53,431 nt of DNA from Lachnospiraceae bacterium (GTDB lineage: Bacteria > Bacillota > Clostridia > Lachnospirales > Lachnospiraceae): positions 1-53,431 of the forward strand of contig JAUNCZ010000017.1 in assembly GCA_030526405.1 (NCBI GenBank). Reading direction: 5' to 3'. Every line of letters begins with the position of its first letter. Position 1 is the first letter of the stretch. Of this stretch, positions 16,306 to 25,017 are shown piece after piece. The position numbers and the translations under genes were made by a program. The notes under the pieces were generated by a model. It was not told where the DNA came from. It searched no databases and was given only the letters and a program-made list of their open reading frames with translations.

Positions 16306-17253
16306 ATGGAATTAAAACAGCTGCAGTATTTTGTAATATGCGCGGAAACCCAATCCTTCAGAAAGGCATCCAGCCTTCTGTTCACAACCCAGTCCAACGT
16401 CAGTAAGGTGATCAAGTCCCTGGAGGAGGAACTGGGACAGCCTCTGTTCCGCAGAAGCCAGACGGGTGTCATGCTGACGGAGAAGGGAAAACAGATCTAT
16501 GAGTATGCCGCTGCCACCCTTGACAGCGCTGACAGAATCCTGAACTGCTCAGGACAGACCTCAAAAACAGAACTGAAGATCCTTACCAATCCCAGCTCCT
16601 GGATGGCCAATGCCTTCTGTCGCTACTATAAGGAATATGGTTCTGCCAGCACCAACTATACCTTCTTAAGTTCCAATACCCACGATATCATCAACAGTCT
16701 TACGGCAGAAACTGCCAGCCTGGCCTTTATCTATGTGATGGAGCAGCAGCTGCCCTTCCTGGAACGACAGCTTTCCAGCAATCATCTGAGTTTTTCTCCA
16801 TTAAAAAAACTCAGTGCCGTTCTCTATCTGGGTGCAGAATACAACAAGGAGGAAAATCAGCAGGCCCTCTCCTCTGCCATCTCCCAGGACGGACCAGATT
16901 CAGAGCCCGAAGAGGAGGAAATTGCTCTGATCCAGGGTTACGAGGACGAGTTTACCCTTCGTTCCTTCTGGAATTCCACAAAGCTTTATGATAAGAGCCC
17001 CCATCGTTTTCGGGTTGCTGTCACCACCAACAGCGATTATCTGATGAATGAGATGCTGAACAACACCAGTCTGGGAAATATCAGCTCCGGCTACATCAGC
17101 AAGGAGGAATACTCCCTTCACAGGCCCGCTGTTTCTCTGTACGGTGATGAAAAACCCGTGGTTTTCGGCTGTGTGTTCCGCAACGACAGAACCCTGAATG
17201 CAGAGACTATGCATTTTCTGAAATATATCAGGAAAGAGATTTCCGCAGAATAA
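16306..17253 (+). CDS. LysR-family transcriptional regulator
   Basis: This 315-residue regulator has a clear LysR helix-turn-helix at residues about 3-60 (LQYFVICAETQSFRKASSLL, then TQSNVSKVIKSLEEELG). Its effector domain is more divergent and contains an acidic insert (PDSEPEEEE, residues about 198-206). GGAG sits eight bases upstream of the ATG. It stands alone between two terminator-bounded units and points away from transketolase, so no target can be assigned from context. Confidence 0.88.
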   Translation: MELKQLQYFVICAETQSFRKASSLLFTTQSNVSKVIKSLEEELGQPLFRRSQTGVMLTEKGKQIYEYAAATLDSADRILNCSGQTSKTELKILTNPSSWMANAFCRYYKEYGSASTNYTFLSSNTHDIINSLTAETASLAFIYVMEQQLPFLERQLSSNHLSFSPLKKLSAVLYLGAEYNKEENQQALSSAISQDGPDSEPEEEEIALIQGYEDEFTLRSFWNSTKLYDKSPHRFRVAVTTNSDYLMNEMLNNTSLGNISSGYISKEEYSLHRPAVSLYGDEKPVVFGCVFRNDRTLNAETMHFLKYIRKEISAE

Positions 17254-17465
17254 CACTTCCCCTGCCCCTGTTTTTTCAGGCAGAATCCTATAGAATCAGC
17301 ACATGTTTCCTTACTATGAACGTTTTCAGAAACCGGATAGTATGCTATTATATATACAGACAGGTTCCTGTAGATGCTGCCGTTTTTCAGCATTTACCGA
17401 TACTGTTCTGGATAATCCGGCAATGATCCGTGCATAGAGACATAGAAAAGAAAGGAAATGAGCGC

Positions 17466-18116
17466 ATGGCTTTTTTCAAGAAAAAACCAAAGGAAAAAGA
17501 TGTTGATGATTTCATTATTGAGATGATCAAAAACTGGAAAGAGGTCCGCAAAACCGCCGAGGAAGCAACGGAGGAGGAGAAAAAGGCAAGGGCTGAACTG
17601 GATGCCTGCGATAAACAGATCTCTGATCTGCAGATTTACGCCGCCAAAGCTCTTCAGTCCGGCAACGAAGGGGATGCAAGACGCTTTCTGGAGGAGAAAA
17701 AGAAACAGACCCTGGTTCGGGATCGCCTGTTTAAGGTTTACGAGGTGAAATCCACCCAGGCAAAGCAGCTGCGCACCATGAATGATGAGCTGGTGGACAA
17801 GATCGAGGATATGAAGGCCAGAAAAGAGTCCATCAAAGCCACCCAGGCAGAAGCAGCTGCCCAGGAAGCCCTGAACAAGATTCAGGAGATGTCTGCTAAG
17901 AATGATGCCACTGCCAAAGATACGCTGTCTGCTCTGGAACAGCAGGCACAGCATGAAAAAGATGTTGCAGCAGCCAAAGCTGAGCTGCAGAAGGCAGAAA
18001 AGGAATCCACCATGGATGCCCTTCAGGCAAAATATGATACCATGGAGCTGGATTCATCCGGTTCCGTATCTGTGGAGGATGAGCTGGCAGCTCTCCAGAG
18101 CAAATACGGAGAATAA
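17466..18116 (+). CDS. PspA/IM30-family coiled-coil protein
   Basis: This 216-residue protein is almost entirely helical, rich in Glu, Lys and Ala, with long heptad runs (about 25-200), the pattern of PspA/IM30/Vipp1 proteins. These assemble on the cytoplasmic membrane under envelope stress. The start at 17466 is chosen for the AAAGGAA site upstream; the frame is open 36 bases further back. The next gene, a two-helix membrane protein with a TPM-like domain, follows by about 30 bases. TPM-like membrane proteins are frequent PspA partners, so a membrane-stress pair is inferred. Confidence 0.8.
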   Translation: MAFFKKKPKEKDVDDFIIEMIKNWKEVRKTAEEATEEEKKARAELDACDKQISDLQIYAAKALQSGNEGDARRFLEEKKKQTLVRDRLFKVYEVKSTQAKQLRTMNDELVDKIEDMKARKESIKATQAEAAAQEALNKIQEMSAKNDATAKDTLSALEQQAQHEKDVAAAKAELQKAEKESTMDALQAKYDTMELDSSGSVSVEDELAALQSKYGE

Positions 18117-18147
18117 GAAAGAATAAAGAGATAAAGGAGATACGTCT

Positions 18148-19224
18148 ATGGGTAGAGGAGGAGGCGGCGGAGGACACTCCGGCGGATTCAGTGGAGGAAG
18201 TCGTTCCTCCGGTGGTTTTGGAGGAACAGGAAGATCCTCCGGCAGTTTCGGGGGCTCCGGAAGAGGAAGCAGCTCCCGTCCATCCGGTGGCAGCAGGCCA
18301 TCCGGCGGTTACAGACCATCCAGCGGTTACAGACCATCCGGCGGCTACAGACCGTCCGGCGGACACAGGCCATCCGATGGCTACAGACCATCCGGTGGTT
18401 ACGGCACAGGAGGACCGGTAAATACAGGAAGAGGTTGCTGTTCAACCATTCTGATTACACCGCTCCTTATCATGATGATCTTGTTTATTCTGTTGGCTAT
18501 ATTTACCATAACAGACGGAGGCTCCACCTCTGTTGATTCTGACATCACACAGTCCACAATCCAGAGAACACCGCTTGATGCCTCTGCATGTGTGGAATAT
18601 GGTTCCTACTATACCGATGAACTGGGATGGTTCGGAAACGGCAATGAGCTTACAAACGGCATGGAAAAATTCTATGACGAAACCGGTGTACAGCCCTATC
18701 TGTTCCTGACCGACACAGTGCAGGGAACCACCCGTCCCACAGAGCAGCAGATGCAGGATTACTGCGAGGACATCTATACTGACCTGTTCTCCGACGGAGG
18801 ACATCTTGTACTTCTCTTCCGTCAGGATGACAACGCCTACGGAGAGTATCAGATGTGGCTGACCACAGGCTCCAGTGCAAAGCATGTCATCGATGAAGAG
18901 GCCTGCAACATCCTTCTTGACTATGTGGAGCTATGCTACTACGACAATGACCTGACCGAGGAGGGCGTTTTCGGAGAAGCCTTTGACAGAGCAGCCGACC
19001 GGATCATGAATAAGGATCAGAGCAACTCTTCAGGATCAATTGTCCCCTATTGCATTGCCATTGCACTGTTCTTCGCAGTCCTTGCATATTTTATCAAACG
19101 ATCCTTTAAGAAAAGAGATGAAAAGGCCAGAAAGGAAAAGGCCGAGAGGGAAGAGATTCTCAACACACCGCTGAAGAAATTCTCCAGCGAGAGCATTGAT
19201 GATCTGAAGGAAAAATATCAGTAA
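18148..19224 (+). CDS. membrane protein: Gly/Ser-rich repeat tail and TPM-like domain
   Basis: This is a 358-residue protein. Residues 1-90 are low complexity: poly-Gly, then Ser/Gly, then imperfect hexapeptide copies of GGYRPS between about 46 and 84. Two cysteines (97-98) precede a membrane helix at about 100-121. Residues about 145-280 look like a TPM (TLP18.3/Psb32/MOLO-1) domain, with YYTDELGWFGNGNEL and the later LFLTDTVQGTT. A second helix lies at about 291-311, followed by a charged cytoplasmic tail. AAAGGAG precedes the ATG. It is probably co-transcribed with the PspA-like gene. The Gly-rich tail may mediate self-association, but this is inference. Confidence 0.75.
   Translation: MGRGGGGGGHSGGFSGGSRSSGGFGGTGRSSGSFGGSGRGSSSRPSGGSRPSGGYRPSSGYRPSGGYRPSGGHRPSDGYRPSGGYGTGGPVNTGRGCCSTILITPLLIMMILFILLAIFTITDGGSTSVDSDITQSTIQRTPLDASACVEYGSYYTDELGWFGNGNELTNGMEKFYDETGVQPYLFLTDTVQGTTRPTEQQMQDYCEDIYTDLFSDGGHLVLLFRQDDNAYGEYQMWLTTGSSAKHVIDEEACNILLDYVELCYYDNDLTEEGVFGEAFDRAADRIMNKDQSNSSGSIVPYCIAIALFFAVLAYFIKRSFKKRDEKARKEKAEREEILNTPLKKFSSESIDDLKEKYQ
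18277..18400 (+). repeat. 18-bp coding tandem repeat (GGYRPS hexapeptide)
   Basis: Six to seven imperfect 18-base copies of a CCATCCGGCGGTTACAGA-like unit, each encoding a variant of GGYRPS. The copies differ mainly at third positions and at single substitutions (SSGYRP, GGHRP, SDGYRP), as expected for an expanding in-frame repeat. Confidence 0.8.
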
Positions 19225-19241
19225 TTCGAAGATACGATTGC

Positions 19242-19288
19242 AAAAAAGAGAGAAACCAGACAGCGATGTCCGGTTTCTCTCTTTTTTA
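19242..19288. terminator. bidirectional terminator
   Basis: Arms GAGAGAAACC and GGTTTCTCTC, with inner GACA/TGTC pairing, flanked by six A on the left and six T on the right. It serves the plus-strand TPM-like gene and the minus-strand HAD gene, whose stop begins right after it. Confidence 0.92.
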
Positions 19289-20029
19289 CTTCATCAGCAA
19301 TAGCAGGTGCTCTTCTGTCAGCAGCTCCTCCTGCCCCAGTACAAGATCTGCCTCAAAGCAGTTCTCCCCTGATTCCTTTCCCCTTCTGTTCAGAAAAATC
19401 GTTTTCCAGCCCAGTTCTCTTGCAGGGCAGATATCATTGGCATAGGAATCCCCCACAAAGATCATGTTTCTGTCCTCTGTGTTGGCCCTGTCCCTGGCCA
19501 TCTGAAAGATAGCAGGATCTGGCTTATCGATCTTCACCTCACCGGAGATCAGTATCATTTCATCAGAAATCCAGCGTTCCAGACCAAGGGTTTTCAGTTT
19601 TCCTCTCTGCTTTTCTGCAGGACCATTGGTGATCACCCCCACTGTCCTACAGTATTTTTTTCCAAAATCCAGCAGCTTTGGAATACCCGAAGCCAGTGTG
19701 ATCTCCCTCTGGTACTCCCTGTAGGTCTCCTGAAACTCCAGGGCCCCCTGGGGTGATATGCTGATCTGAACATCTGCCAGTCCCCTTTGATAGCGGTAGA
19801 TGTACATCTCCTCCATGGAGATCTCCCCTCTCTGGGAAGGCAGAAAAACCTCATTTCCCCTCTTTTCACAGGCCCAGTAGGCAGCTGCTGCAAGCTCTGC
19901 CGCCTCCGGAAATCTCCCCAGAAACGCCTTCTTAAAGGGCTCAGAACGATCATACAGGGTATCATCCAGATCCAGAAACAGAGCGTATTCTCCCAATGCC
20001 TGAAGCTTTCTTTCTCTGTCCTCTCTCAT
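19286..20029 (-). CDS. HAD-superfamily hydrolase (phosphatase, YjjG-like)
   Basis: This 247-residue phosphatase has all four HAD motifs. Motif I is FLDLDDTLYD (Asp nucleophile and acid/base Asp, residues about 18-27), motif II is GVITNGP, motif III is the Lys in KIDKPDPAIF, and motif IV is IFVGDSYANDICPARELG. The helical cap between motifs I and II fits the pyrimidine-nucleotidase/haloacid dehalogenase subgroup, but the substrate is not predictable. Its ATG overlaps the stop of the upstream HAD gene by four bases (ATGA), giving two translationally coupled phosphatases. Confidence 0.88.
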   Translation of the reverse strand: MREDRERKLQALGEYALFLDLDDTLYDRSEPFKKAFLGRFPEAAELAAAAYWACEKRGNEVFLPSQRGEISMEEMYIYRYQRGLADVQISISPQGALEFQETYREYQREITLASGIPKLLDFGKKYCRTVGVITNGPAEKQRGKLKTLGLERWISDEMILISGEVKIDKPDPAIFQMARDRANTEDRNMIFVGDSYANDICPARELGWKTIFLNRRGKESGENCFEADLVLGQEELLTEEHLLLLMK

Positions 20030-20640
20030 CCGATTCCTTCCTCACCGAGAAGCTGCTCCAGATCACGGACAGCCTGCTCATGATTCTGCACATGGATCGT
20101 GCGAAGTCCCTGTTTATTTGCCGCCTCCAGATTGGGAACTGTATCATCCAGGAACACACAGGTGGAGAAATCCAGATCGTATTTTTCTCTCAGGGTCTCA
20201 TAGATTGCCGGATCCGGCTTGCACAGATGTACATCACAGGAGAATACACCACCATCCATCAGAGGCAGAAATGCCAGGGCATCAGGCCCCATTCTCATGA
20301 TGGGTTTTGAATAATTGGAAAGAAACAGCACACGGTACCCTCTTTCCTTCAGTCCTCTCACCCAGGGAACAGCAAATTCCTCCTGCACCAGTGTTTCCGG
20401 AACATGCTCAAACATCAGACGAATCTCCTTCTCAATGGCAGGGGCATATTCTGATGCCGCCCTGAGAAATTCCTCCTCATCCGCTGTGCCCAGATCCAGT
20501 CTGTTCCAGTGTCCAGAGGCAAAATAAGCCTCCGTCACCGCTTCCTCCAGCTTCTGATCCTGCAGTACTCTGTGAAGCACAGGAAAGAAGTCAAATTTCA
20601 TCAATACATTTCCAATATCAAAAATCACAGTGTTGATCAT
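20026..20640 (-). CDS. HAD-superfamily hydrolase (YihX/epoxide-hydrolase-like subgroup)
   Basis: This 204-residue HAD phosphatase has motif I as VIFDIGNVLM (the second Asp is replaced by Asn-Val, typical of the YihX-like subgroup), motif II as LFLSNYSKP, motif III as CKPDPAIYE and motif IV as VFLDDTVPNLEAA. YihX-type enzymes dephosphorylate sugar phosphates such as glucose-1-phosphate. The ATG at 20640 is preferred over GTG one codon earlier because AGGAGG is eight bases upstream. It overlaps the next HAD gene by ATGA. Confidence 0.85.
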   Translation of the reverse strand: MINTVIFDIGNVLMKFDFFPVLHRVLQDQKLEEAVTEAYFASGHWNRLDLGTADEEEFLRAASEYAPAIEKEIRLMFEHVPETLVQEEFAVPWVRGLKERGYRVLFLSNYSKPIMRMGPDALAFLPLMDGGVFSCDVHLCKPDPAIYETLREKYDLDFSTCVFLDDTVPNLEAANKQGLRTIHVQNHEQAVRDLEQLLGEEGIG

Positions 20641-20688
20641 CACATTATCCTCCTATCTCCAGTAAAACGGACATTCGCATCCGCTGAG

Positions 20689-21240
20689 TTATACCCCCAG
20701 AATTCTGGCTGCCTTCAGAAGTGCCGCCACGGTTTTTCCGTCTGTGATTTCTCCTGCCATCACCTGCTCCACCAGTTCGGAAAGAGGAACCTCCTCCACG
20801 TTCAGAAACTCGTCCTCGTCCAGCTTCTGCTGCCCCTTATGGAGCCCCTTTGCAAGATACAGATAGATTTTCTCTGAGGAATAGGCACAGGTGGGAATGA
20901 ACACACCCATATCGATCCACTCATCTGCCACATAGCCGGTTTCCTCAGAAAGCTCTCTTTTTGCTGCCTCCAGATGATCCTCACTGGCGGTATCCAGCTT
21001 ACCTGCCGGAATTTCTGTCAGCACCTGATCAAAGGGATAGCGGAACTGACGCTCAATGATCACCTTTCCCTCATCTGTTACCGGTACCACTCCCACTGCA
21101 CCATTGTGGCGGATCAGCTCTCTGGTACTTGTTTTTCCGTTAGGAAGCTCCACCTTGTCTCTGAATACCTTCAGAAGCACTCCGTCAAATACCTTATCAG
21201 AGGAGATGGTTGTTTCTCTTAAATTCTCAAATCTGTTCAT
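20689..21240 (-). CDS. Nudix hydrolase, probable ADP-ribose pyrophosphatase
   Basis: This 183-residue enzyme has the Nudix box visible as GKLDTAS...EAAKRELSEETGY, with the catalytic REL-EE-G core at residues about 95-102. The preceding strand ERQFRYPFDQVLTEIPAG is typical of NudF-type ADP-ribose pyrophosphatases, which cleave ADP-ribose to AMP and ribose-5-phosphate. The ribose-5-phosphate could feed RpiA, encoded two genes upstream. The ATG at 21240 lies inside the end of dinB (14-base overlap), so the two are coupled. Confidence 0.9.
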   Translation of the reverse strand: MNRFENLRETTISSDKVFDGVLLKVFRDKVELPNGKTSTRELIRHNGAVGVVPVTDEGKVIIERQFRYPFDQVLTEIPAGKLDTASEDHLEAAKRELSEETGYVADEWIDMGVFIPTCAYSSEKIYLYLAKGLHKGQQKLDEDEFLNVEEVPLSELVEQVMAGEITDGKTVAALLKAARILGV

Positions 21241-22495
21241 GTTCTTCTCTTCCTTTCCTTGTGTCCGCCTGTTTCAGATCCATTCCCTTTCGGATGGCCT
21301 GTTCCCCAAAACGTCTCTTAATAGAACCCAGGGCGTCCTCCAGTGACTGCTTTTTCGCCTCCATGGCCCTGGTTTTCTTTTCCTGCTCCAGTGTTACCTG
21401 ATAATCAAACAGATTCATCTGTACAGGTGTCCCCCTGTCCACCAGTCTGGTGGTACGAACTCCCAGAAGCCGGATGGGATCCCCGTTCCAGATTTCATCA
21501 AACAGCTCACAGGCAGCCTGATACAGCTTTCCCGCATCTGCTGTTTCCGTCTTCAGAATTGTCTGATGGGATACTGACTGAAAGGTGGCATACTTGATCT
21601 CCGTACATACTCCACCGGCCAGAAATTCTCCCTTATCCAGCCTTTCTGACACCTTATTGCAAAGACCCTTTAATACAGCAAATGCTTCCTCACGGGTAAG
21701 GGCATTCTCCGACAGTGTGGTGGAATTCCCCACTCCCTTGGCCTTAAAGGGCTCCGGTTCCACCTCTCTGTCGTCTATGCCATTGGCAAACTGCCAGAGC
21801 ATGACCCCCTGTTTTTTCAGCCAGTTCTCCGCATAGGAAACATCCAGGCGGGCCAGATCTCCGATGGTGCCAATTCCCATGGTCCGAAGCTTCTGAGCGG
21901 CACTTTTCCCGCACATATGTAATTCTCCTATGGGCAATGGCCACAGCTTTTCCCTGATTTCCCGCTGATACAGAGTATGGACCTTGTCTGGCTTTTCAAA
22001 ATCCGATGCCATCTTTGCAAGAACCTTTCTGTCTGAGATTCCCACATTCACAGTGAAGCCAAAGGTATCACGGACACCGTCACAGATCCTTCTGGCACAC
22101 TCCTCCGGTGATCTGTATTTTTTCCTCACCGGCTCAAAATCCATATAGCACTCATCCACACTGACCTGCTGCAGCACCGGGCAGATTTCAGAGAGATACT
22201 CCATCAGCATTCTGCTCTGTTCCCGGTAGTAGCTGTGTTCCGGAGGAACCATTACCAGATTGGGGCATTTCTGCAGAGCGGAAGCCACAGTCTCCGCCGT
22301 CTGTATCCCATACTTTTTGGCAGGAATGGATTTTGCCACAACAATTCCATGGCGGGTCTTCTGATCCCCTCCCACAATGGACGGGATTTCTCTTAAATCC
22401 ACCTCTGATCCTTCCCGCAGAAGCTTCAATGCACTCCAGCTCAGAAAAGCAGAATTCACATCAATATGAAAAATAACAGCATTGGGATCCTTCAT
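21227..22495 (-). CDS. dinB: DNA polymerase IV (DinB/UmuC Y-family)
   Basis: This 422-residue Y-family translesion polymerase has the metal-binding motif FHIDVNSAFLSW near the N-terminus and the catalytic SVDECYMD near residue 115. Helix-hairpin-helix residues lie in LRTMGIGTIGDLARLD, followed by a little-finger domain. VQMNLFDY near residue 375 matches the beta-clamp-binding motif. The enzyme copies past DNA lesions at the cost of fidelity. The ATG at 22495 follows a GGAAGGAGGG site; the 60-codon upstream extension of the frame looks non-coding and crosses the promoter. No LexA-type palindrome is evident at its promoter, in contrast to the helicase operon at 50408. Confidence 0.94.
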   Translation of the reverse strand: MKDPNAVIFHIDVNSAFLSWSALKLLREGSEVDLREIPSIVGGDQKTRHGIVVAKSIPAKKYGIQTAETVASALQKCPNLVMVPPEHSYYREQSRMLMEYLSEICPVLQQVSVDECYMDFEPVRKKYRSPEECARRICDGVRDTFGFTVNVGISDRKVLAKMASDFEKPDKVHTLYQREIREKLWPLPIGELHMCGKSAAQKLRTMGIGTIGDLARLDVSYAENWLKKQGVMLWQFANGIDDREVEPEPFKAKGVGNSTTLSENALTREEAFAVLKGLCNKVSERLDKGEFLAGGVCTEIKYATFQSVSHQTILKTETADAGKLYQAACELFDEIWNGDPIRLLGVRTTRLVDRGTPVQMNLFDYQVTLEQEKKTRAMEAKKQSLEDALGSIKRRFGEQAIRKGMDLKQADTRKGREEHEQI

Positions 22496-22531
22496 CTGTG
22501 CCCTCCTTCCTCTCTGTCTTCTTTTACAGAA

Positions 22532-22560
22532 ATTATACCAGAACAGGGCATATTTCTCAA
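22532..22560 (-). promoter_or_regulatory. promoter of dinB
   Basis: On the minus strand TTGAGA (22555-22560), a 17-base spacer, and TATAAT (22532-22537) with an upstream TG making it an extended -10. It drives dinB and probably the Nudix and HAD genes downstream. Confidence 0.75.
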
Positions 22561-22587
22561 TGTTCAGAGTCCGGACTCCCCTGGAAC

Positions 22588-22625
22588 AAAAAGGAACCGC
22601 CGCAGCAACAGCGCTGCGACAGTCC
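22588..22625 (-). terminator. terminator of rpiA
   Basis: Arms CGCAGC/GCTGCG with outer GG/CC pairs (22593-22625), followed on the minus strand by TTTTTG. It belongs to the recurrent GTCGCA terminator family of this window. Confidence 0.82.
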
Positions 22626-22640
22626 CTCTGAACTACAACA

Positions 22641-23315
22641 TTATTTTGTTGGGTTCTCGATAACCTCAACTCCATCCGGATGTCCGACGATGATTCGTTT
22701 GCAGAAGTTCAGGAACAGACCATGCTCCAGAACACCTACGATTGTTCCGATTTTCTCTTTTACATCCTGGATATCGAAACCTGCGCCCAGGTGAAGATCT
22801 GCAATATAGTTTCCGTTATCTGTTACAAAAACCTCACCATCTCTTACACGCAGAACAGGATTCCATCCAAATGCCTCCATCTTGGCCATTGCCTGTTTGG
22901 AGCCGTATTTTGCGATCTCGATTGGAAGATGGAAATCACCGATTGCTTTTACCGGTTTGGACTCATCCATGATCCAGATTACCTCTTTTGCAAGGCTTGC
23001 TACTACTTTCTCACGGTACAGAGCACCGCCGCCGCCTTTGATGGCATTGAAATCAGGATCGATCTCATCAACACCGTCAATGGCAACATCCACATACTCC
23101 ACCTCATCGATGGTGAGCAGCGGAATGCCCAGCTCTCTTGCCTGTGCCTCTGTTGCGTTGGAGGTTGGGATTGCCTTGATGTTCAGACCATTCTTAACCA
23201 TCTCACCGATCGCATTAACAGCATGATAAGCGGTGGAACCGGTTCCAAGACCTACGACCATTCCGTCTTTCACGTATTTAGCAGCTTCTTCTCCTGCAAT
23301 TTTCTTCATGTCCAT
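22641..23315 (-). CDS. rpiA: ribose-5-phosphate isomerase A
   Basis: This 224-residue enzyme interconverts ribose-5-phosphate and ribulose-5-phosphate in the pentose phosphate pathway. Family motifs are GLGTGSTAYHAV (phosphate loop, residues about 22-33), IDGVDEIDPDF (about 80-90, containing the active-site Asp residues) and KGGGGALYREKVVA (about 94-107, with the catalytic Lys/Glu region). The start at 23315 has GGAGAAG upstream; the longer open frame to 23522 crosses the promoter and preceding terminator. It complements the split transketolase at 14280. Confidence 0.97.
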   Translation of the reverse strand: MDMKKIAGEEAAKYVKDGMVVGLGTGSTAYHAVNAIGEMVKNGLNIKAIPTSNATEAQARELGIPLLTIDEVEYVDVAIDGVDEIDPDFNAIKGGGGALYREKVVASLAKEVIWIMDESKPVKAIGDFHLPIEIAKYGSKQAMAKMEAFGWNPVLRVRDGEVFVTDNGNYIADLHLGAGFDIQDVKEKIGTIVGVLEHGLFLNFCKRIIVGHPDGVEVIENPTK

Positions 23316-23473
23316 GTTATTCTCTTCTCCTTCATCATGTACTGATTTATTGGTTACACTGATTATAGCATAGTAGAAATACAGTGTCACACCAAAAAAA
23401 TGTATTAAAGGCAAAGGAAAACAACCTGTGTATCTGTGTTTTCTCAGGTACCTGGAACAGTTTCCAGGTATAC

Positions 23474-23511
23474 AAAAACCCCCAGATCCGTTTGGGAGAC
23501 GGATCCGGGGG
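23474..23511 (-). terminator. terminator of the sugar-binding protein gene
   Basis: Arms CCCCC-GATCCGT and ACGGATC-GGGGG (each with one bulge) around a TTGGGAG loop, followed on the minus strand by five T (23474-23478). Confidence 0.9.
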
Positions 23512-23631
23512 TGATTATTCAATCGTGCTCTTTTCAGATCAGATCAAATGCGAAGTACAGGTTTTCGCTGCTTCATTCAAGCTGGTTCTCTTTCCTGAAA
23601 CAGTCTCTGTTCTTCGGTTTCATTCATGTAA

Positions 23632-24666
23632 TTATCCAAGGTATGTAGCAAGAAGGTCCATACGCTCCTGAGCTGTCTCAGGATCAACAACTCCTGCTGG
23701 AGCCTCGATGAACTCTGGCTGCTCCTCGCCGTTCAGGTAGTTGAGAGCTGCCTCTACAGCCTGGTATCCCATGCCGTAAGCGTTCTGTGTTACAGACATT
23801 GTCTGTCCACCTGCAAGGATAGACTCACAAGCTGCTTTGTTTCCATCGAATCCAAGGAAGATTGTGTTCTCGTATGCTTTGTTCTCTTTAGCTACACGAG
23901 CTGCTGCTGCTGCCATGTCATCGTTGTTTGCACAGATGATAGCGATTCCATCAGGATATTTCTGCATGATAGCTTCCATTGCTGTTACAGCTTTATCAGC
24001 TACACCATCAGCGTACTGTACTTCGTCCTCAAGGAACTCTCCGCCAGCACCGTTGATACCAGCTGCATATCCTTCCATACGCTCGCTGTTAGTCTGGTCG
24101 CCCTGTACACCTGCGATCTCGATTGCTTTGATCTCAGTCCATCCGTTAGCTTTTGCAAGCTCAACAGCTTTCTCACCACCAAGTGTTGCAGCTGCCACGT
24201 TACCTGTTCCGATGAAGGAGATAACCTCTGGAGCTGTGATTCTTGTATCTACTGCGAAGATCGGGATATCTGTTCCGGAGATCAGTGTTGCTACCTGATC
24301 ACCCTGAAGTGGAGCGATGATGATTGCATCATATGCGCCAGAGTTCAGGTCTGTCTCGATCATGTTCTGCTGCTCATCGTAAGCTGTCTCAGATGTAGCA
24401 CCTTTAACATCAACTTTAACGCCCAGATCTGCTGCTGCTGCGTTAGCACCTGCCATTACATATCCCCAGTACTCAGAAGCTGTTGTTTTAAGGATAACGT
24501 CGATTGTGTAATCTCCACCCTCTGCTGGAGCCTCTGCTGACTCCTCAGCTACCTCAGATTTTGCCTCAGATGCTGCTGGAGCCTCTGCCTCTTTTTTCTC
24601 ACCACAAGCTGTCATGCCTGCTGCCATAGCTCCTGCAAGTACTAATGCTAATACTCTCTTTTTCAT
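23632..24666 (-). CDS. sugar ABC transporter substrate-binding lipoprotein (ribose/inositol type)
   Basis: This 344-residue binding protein of the periplasmic-binding-protein 4 class carries monosaccharides or inositol. Residues 1-20 are a lipoprotein signal peptide with lipobox ending at Cys21 (AGMTAC). An Ala/Glu-rich linker follows to about residue 52, then the two-lobed binding domain (DYTIDVILKTTASEYWGYV onward). GGAGGAAAAAGA precedes the ATG at 24666. No permease or ATPase gene adjoins it; its neighbours are a dehydrogenase gene upstream and a terminator downstream. It must therefore use a transporter encoded elsewhere or serve as a sensor. The sequence shows unusually uniform codon choice, suggesting strong expression. 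Confidence 0.88.
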   Translation of the reverse strand: MKKRVLALVLAGAMAAGMTACGEKKEAEAPAASEAKSEVAEESAEAPAEGGDYTIDVILKTTASEYWGYVMAGANAAAADLGVKVDVKGATSETAYDEQQNMIETDLNSGAYDAIIIAPLQGDQVATLISGTDIPIFAVDTRITAPEVISFIGTGNVAAATLGGEKAVELAKANGWTEIKAIEIAGVQGDQTNSERMEGYAAGINGAGGEFLEDEVQYADGVADKAVTAMEAIMQKYPDGIAIICANNDDMAAAAARVAKENKAYENTIFLGFDGNKAACESILAGGQTMSVTQNAYGMGYQAVEAALNYLNGEEQPEFIEAPAGVVDPETAQERMDLLATYLG

Positions 24667-25017
24667 TCTTTTTCCTCCTGTTTGTGTTAAAATTATCCGG
24701 TTTGATCTTTCCCCGTCATCAACGTTTTTTCTTATAAAAAGAAACCACAGCAAACGTTCTCCCACACGAAACTGTTGTGTATGAACCTATTTCATACCTA
24801 ATGGACAGGGAAATCATCAATGGATTAACATAACGTTTGGGCAAGTTCACCAAAGAACCTCCGGCTTTCCGCCCTCAACACTGATATCCTACCACAAGAA
24901 AATCTGTAACGCAAGCAAACTCACGTAATTTTCACAATATTTTCCGTTTTTTAACCCTTTTTCCACATCATCTTGTCCGAATAATACAATACTGTCCTAA
25001 CAACAACGTCAGTATGA
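24667..25017 (-). promoter_or_regulatory. 351-bp leader of the sugar-binding protein with a palindrome
   Basis: No gene is seen in this gap. A perfect inverted repeat GTATGAA-5-TTCATAC lies at 24779-24797, about 110 bases before the start codon, and is a plausible operator. Possible -10 boxes (GATAAT near 24690-24700) exist, but no clean promoter pair is evident. The rest is AT-rich and shows no riboswitch that I recognise. Confidence 0.45.

Noticed and set aside
18277..18400. Short regular repeats as a CRISPR-like array
   Set aside because: The 18-base units are contiguous, in frame, without spacers, and encode GGYRPS repeats.
22496..22675. 60-codon N-terminal extension of DinB
   Set aside because: It crosses the dinB promoter and a terminator, and the Shine-Dalgarno site and family start both fit the ATG at 22495.
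24779..24797. NikR operator (GTATGA/TCATAC)
   Set aside because: The half-sites are only a few bases apart instead of the long spacing NikR needs, and the gene downstream is a sugar-binding protein.
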